DNA of 28,377 nucleotides from a virus, in the IMG/VR virus record IMGVR_UViG_3300034104_005469, positions 1 to 28,377 of that record; one strand, given 5' to 3'. Of this stretch, positions 26,601 to 28,377 are shown piece by piece. The translations under genes were made by a program, and so were the position numbers. The notes under the pieces were generated by a model, which ran no database searches, was not told the DNA's origin, and worked only from the letters and a program-made list of their open reading frames with translations. Every line of letters starts with the position of its first letter. The first letter of the stretch is position 1.

Positions 26601-26633
26601 AGTAGTTATCCTGACACAACAAAACTACTTTTT
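26601..26633 (+). terminator. terminator of the tRNA-Arg transcript
   Basis: AGTAGTT (26601-26607) pairs with AACTACT (26623-26629), followed by a run of five T residues. Confidence 0.7.
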
Positions 26634-26667
26634 AACACTTGATTTTTTAGATCGGGTGTTATATAAT
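26633..26667 (+). promoter_or_regulatory. promoter with inverted repeat around the -35
   Basis: TTGATT (26639-26644), 17-bp spacer, TATAAT (26662-26667). TAACAC (26633-26638) and GTGTTA (26656-26661) flank the -35 and touch the -10. Confidence 0.72.
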
Positions 26668-26690
26668 ATTTTCTTTGCGGGAAATATTAT

Positions 26691-26891
26691 ATGGCACAAG
26701 GTTACACAAAAGAATTTCTAGTTGATGCTTTCTTGAGCAGGTACATTCACTGCCGCTTAATTACAGTTGAGCAACTGGAGAGCTTGGAGCAGCTAGCTAT
26801 TCAATTATACGACCGCGTAGGCCGCGATAAGTTTCGTGACTACTGCAGCCTAGACGCTAACGCAATCAAACTGTACAAGGCACAGCTATGA
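26691..26891 (+). CDS. 66-residue helical protein
   Basis: MAQGYTKEFLVDAFLSRYIH, QLESLEQLAIQLYDRVG, KFRDYCSLDANAIKLYK: three helices, no family recognised. Own promoter; ATGA overlap with the next gene. Confidence 0.62.
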   Translation: MAQGYTKEFLVDAFLSRYIHCRLITVEQLESLEQLAIQLYDRVGRDKFRDYCSLDANAIKLYKAQL

Positions 26892-27214
26892 GCAAGAATA
26901 TTCCTGATACCTGGCACGTGTTGAAATTTCAGCGCGGTAGTGAAGTGAACTACAAAGTGTTTGCTGGCTGGTATGGTGGATACACTGGTGGTGACGCTTG
27001 GAAGCTGAGCAGTGGCATCGTTGCGGTCAAGCAGTATAATGATCGCTACGAGTTCACAAACCACAGCGGCAGCATCTACATTTGCTACTTGGCCTGCAAT
27101 AAGCTCAGCGGTTACCAGCGCGATATATTGAGTCGCTGGGAAAAAGACCTTGAAGGCAGCGGCGCAAGTGTAGAAATTGTGCCTGTCCGTGAAGTTGGCG
27201 TAGAGCTAGTATAA
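26888..27214 (+). CDS. conserved phage protein, 108 residues
   Basis: DTWHVLKFQRGSEVNYKVFA followed by GWYGGYTGGDAWKLSSGI, YEFTNHSGSIYICYL and a C-terminal acidic helix: a beta-rich N-terminal domain found in uncharacterised phage proteins (pattern DTW.VL......Y.V.AGWYGG...GD.W..SSGI). ATGA coupled to the gene upstream; tRNA-Leu follows after six bases. Confidence 0.66.
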   Translation: MSKNIPDTWHVLKFQRGSEVNYKVFAGWYGGYTGGDAWKLSSGIVAVKQYNDRYEFTNHSGSIYICYLACNKLSGYQRDILSRWEKDLEGSGASVEIVPVREVGVELV

Positions 27215-27220
27215 ATAATC

Positions 27221-27303
27221 GCCCCGATGGTGGAATTGGTAGACACGCTGGTCTTAGAAGCCAGTGCTTGCGCGTGCGAGTTCGAGTCTCGCTTGGGGCA
27301 CCA
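27221..27303 (+). tRNA. tRNA-Leu (UAG)
   Basis: 83 nt with encoded CCA. Acceptor GCCCCGA/TTGGGGC, anticodon stem CTGGT/GCCAG with loop CTTAGAA giving anticodon UAG, a long class II variable arm, T stem GCGAG/CTCGC with loop TTCGAGT. The type II variable arm and the discriminator A confirm tRNA-Leu. Reads CUA and related codons. Confidence 0.95.
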
Positions 27304-27608
27304 CTTTTAGCAAGGCACTTCACTGATAAGGAAGCATGGCTGGCTGTATTCAACCAGCTAGTGCCTTGCCTATAAACAAGCACATCACCACTTAATAAAT
27401 AGATGCGGAGCTATCCGGTATGCCTTCCGCGGGTTGGGTTAGAGGTTGCAAACTCGCCTACAGATGTGCTTGTTTATGGGTCAAAGCAAAAGCGTACTCA
27501 ACATCCTAACTAGCAAGGAAGATCATCGGCTTCAAGCTACAGGTTGAGAACTGTATACTAAAAGAAGCTGGCTAATTACGGGCCTTAAAATGGTGCTAGT
27601 ACCCATAA
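27304..27608 (+). ncRNA. structured RNA region after tRNA-Leu
   Basis: No gene in 27304-27642. Domain 1: GCAAGGCACT (27310-27319) with AGTGCCTTGC (27360-27369), enclosing GCTGG/CCAGC. Domain 2: a perfect 15-bp helix 27372-27386 with 27463-27477, enclosing GCGGA/TCCGC (27405-27430) and a GAG/CTC hairpin. Domain 3: TTATGGGT (27474-27481) with ACCCATAA (27601-27608), enclosing CTCAAC (27497-27502) with GTTGAG (27543-27548); it competes with the base of domain 2 for four to eight bases. No own promoter or terminator is evident, so it is probably cotranscribed with tRNA-Leu. Confidence 0.62.
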
Positions 27609-27642
27609 CTTACACTTGATTTTATAAACAAAAACAGTTAAA

Positions 27643-27885
27643 ATGACAGTCCAAGAACTTATTGAAGAACTCAAACAGTTCGACCCTAAACTGCCCATTA
27701 TGCTCAAAGGCTATGAAGGCGGTGTCTACGACGGCCCGCACAACCTCAGCGTTGTGCCGGTAGCACTCCATGCCAACCACCCCGACGAGTGGTGGTATGG
27801 TGCACACGAAGTAGTTTGGGACGACGAAATGCTAAAAATGTATCCCAACCACCAAGGCCTTATCGAGGCGCTTTACATACGATAA
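27643..27885 (+). CDS. conserved phage protein, 80 residues
   Basis: MTVQELIEELKQFDPKLPIM then LKGYEGGVYDGPHNL: a frequent small phage protein pattern of unknown function. A TTGATT and TAAAAT pair 17 bp apart lies directly before it, but that -10 overlaps the ATG, so this promoter, if real, could not serve this start. No ribosome site. TAATG overlap with the next gene. Confidence 0.68.
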   Translation: MTVQELIEELKQFDPKLPIMLKGYEGGVYDGPHNLSVVPVALHANHPDEWWYGAHEVVWDDEMLKMYPNHQGLIEALYIR

Positions 27886-28377
27886 TGTTTAATCAAAATA
27901 TAAAACGAATTGGCTTTGCCTGCAAGATTCAACAGAGTCATGATGTGGCAGACCCTAAACTGAACACAAAAACAACTACTCTTACTTGGTTGAATAACCA
28001 AACACGCGACAAAGCAGTGGAAAAGCTGTGGATGGTGATGGAGCACAATGTGCACGCACTCAAACAGCAGATCCTGTGGCTAGCGAAACAGCCACCCGGT
28101 CAGCGTATGTTTCGCCTGAGTAGCGACCTGTGCCCGGCATACACACACCAAGACTGGTTGTGGTGGTATTTCGAGCCGGACGTTATGCAGTATATGGAAA
28201 AACACTATGGTGAGATCGGTGAACTCATCAGACAACACGATGTTAAAGCCAGCTTTCACCCTGGTCAATTTTGCGTATTAGCTTCAGAAAATGATGGAAT
28301 TGTTGACAACAGTATTGCTGAGTTTGAGTATCATTGCGACCTCATCCGCTACATGGGCTTTGGTCGAACTTTTCAGG
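27885..28377 (+). CDS. uvdE: UV-damage endonuclease UvdE (partial)
   Basis: The first 164 residues of a gene cut by the window end. RIGFACKIQ near the N-terminus, TTTLTWLNNQTRDKAVEKLW, a FRLSSDLCPAYTH strand, and ASFHPGQFCVLASE with IAEFEYHCDLIRYMG match the UVDE TIM barrel; HPGQF carries a metal-binding His and EYH another. The enzyme nicks DNA 5' of UV photoproducts. Present in several aquatic phages, where it fits exposure to sunlight. TAATG start overlap with the preceding gene. Confidence 0.88.
   Translation, partial: MFNQNIKRIGFACKIQQSHDVADPKLNTKTTTLTWLNNQTRDKAVEKLWMVMEHNVHALKQQILWLAKQPPGQRMFRLSSDLCPAYTHQDWLWWYFEPDVMQYMEKHYGEIGELIRQHDVKASFHPGQFCVLASENDGIVDNSIAEFEYHCDLIRYMGFGRTFQ

Noticed and set aside
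26439-27303. tRNA genes as phage attachment sites
   Set aside because: Both tRNAs are complete and lie inside phage operons; no integrase or duplicated 3' end is present.
27615-27643. Promoter TTGATT-17-TAAAAT just before the 80-residue gene
   Set aside because: The -10 overlaps the ATG, so transcripts would start after the start codon; probably coincidence in AT-rich DNA.
1-28377. CRISPR array or insertion sequence
   Set aside because: No regularly spaced repeats with unique spacers and no transposase or terminal repeats were found; the dispersed repeats are promoter cassettes.

Overview
The window is part of the genome of a tailed double-stranded DNA bacteriophage. Evidence is a packaging and head gene set (small and large terminase, HK97-type portal, prohead protease fused to major capsid protein, gp6-like connector, tail completion and tail tube proteins), followed by dense blocks of small phage genes joined by ATGA or TAATG overlaps. 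Promoters are of the sigma-70 TTGACA/TATAAT type, Shine-Dalgarno sites are common, both tRNA genes encode CCA, and two peptidoglycan enzymes carry Sec-type signal peptides. All this suggests a Gram-negative, probably aquatic, host; the host cannot be named from the sequence. No integrase or lysogeny repressor is seen.

Layout. (1) 1-9835, leftward: virion operon, TerS-TerL-HNH-portal-protease/MCP-connector-neck-tail terminator-tail tube. (2) 10087-15712, rightward: short, partly AT-rich operons coding for three copies of a small helix-turn-helix protein, two SprT-like metalloproteases, a HAD-type phosphatase, a DEDDh exonuclease, a PQ-loop (SemiSWEET-like) membrane protein and several tiny proteins missed by ORF callers. 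Every operon boundary carries the same cassette: an RNA hairpin, a leftward sigma-70 promoter with a palindromic -10, then a rightward promoter. (3) 15775-16661, rightward: a promoter-to-terminator, protein-free unit of about 890 nt that folds into many helices and at least two pseudoknots, a candidate giant ornate non-coding RNA of the GOLLD/ROOL kind. (4) 16843-24300, leftward: a fourth copy of the HTH family, a D,D-carboxypeptidase, conserved small phage proteins, ThyX, an AbrB-like protein and a SleB-type wall hydrolase. (5) 24406-28377, rightward: small heat-shock protein with a long structured leader, a dATP/dGTP-diphosphohydrolase-like protein, a tyrosine-phosphatase-like protein, tRNA-Arg(UCU), tRNA-Leu(UAG), more structured RNA, and the start of a UvdE UV-damage endonuclease.

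How it may work together (inference). Rightward genes of region 2 look early: several mRNAs begin at or next to their AUG. Eight leftward promoters of near-identical architecture lie head-on among them and all point at the virion operon, so their activation would oppose the early genes and feed the late operon. The four HTH paralogues are obvious candidates to act on these sites. ThyX, the dNTP diphosphohydrolase-like protein and UvdE serve nucleotide supply and DNA repair; the carboxypeptidase and SleB-like hydrolase act on the cell wall.

The strongest candidates for new biology are the giant RNA with an antisense promoter at its 3' end, the repeated leftward promoter cassette, the unusual number of structured RNAs (also at 17968-18100, 24650-24896, 26518-26579 and 27304-27608), and promoters wrapped in inverted repeats or fused to terminators.
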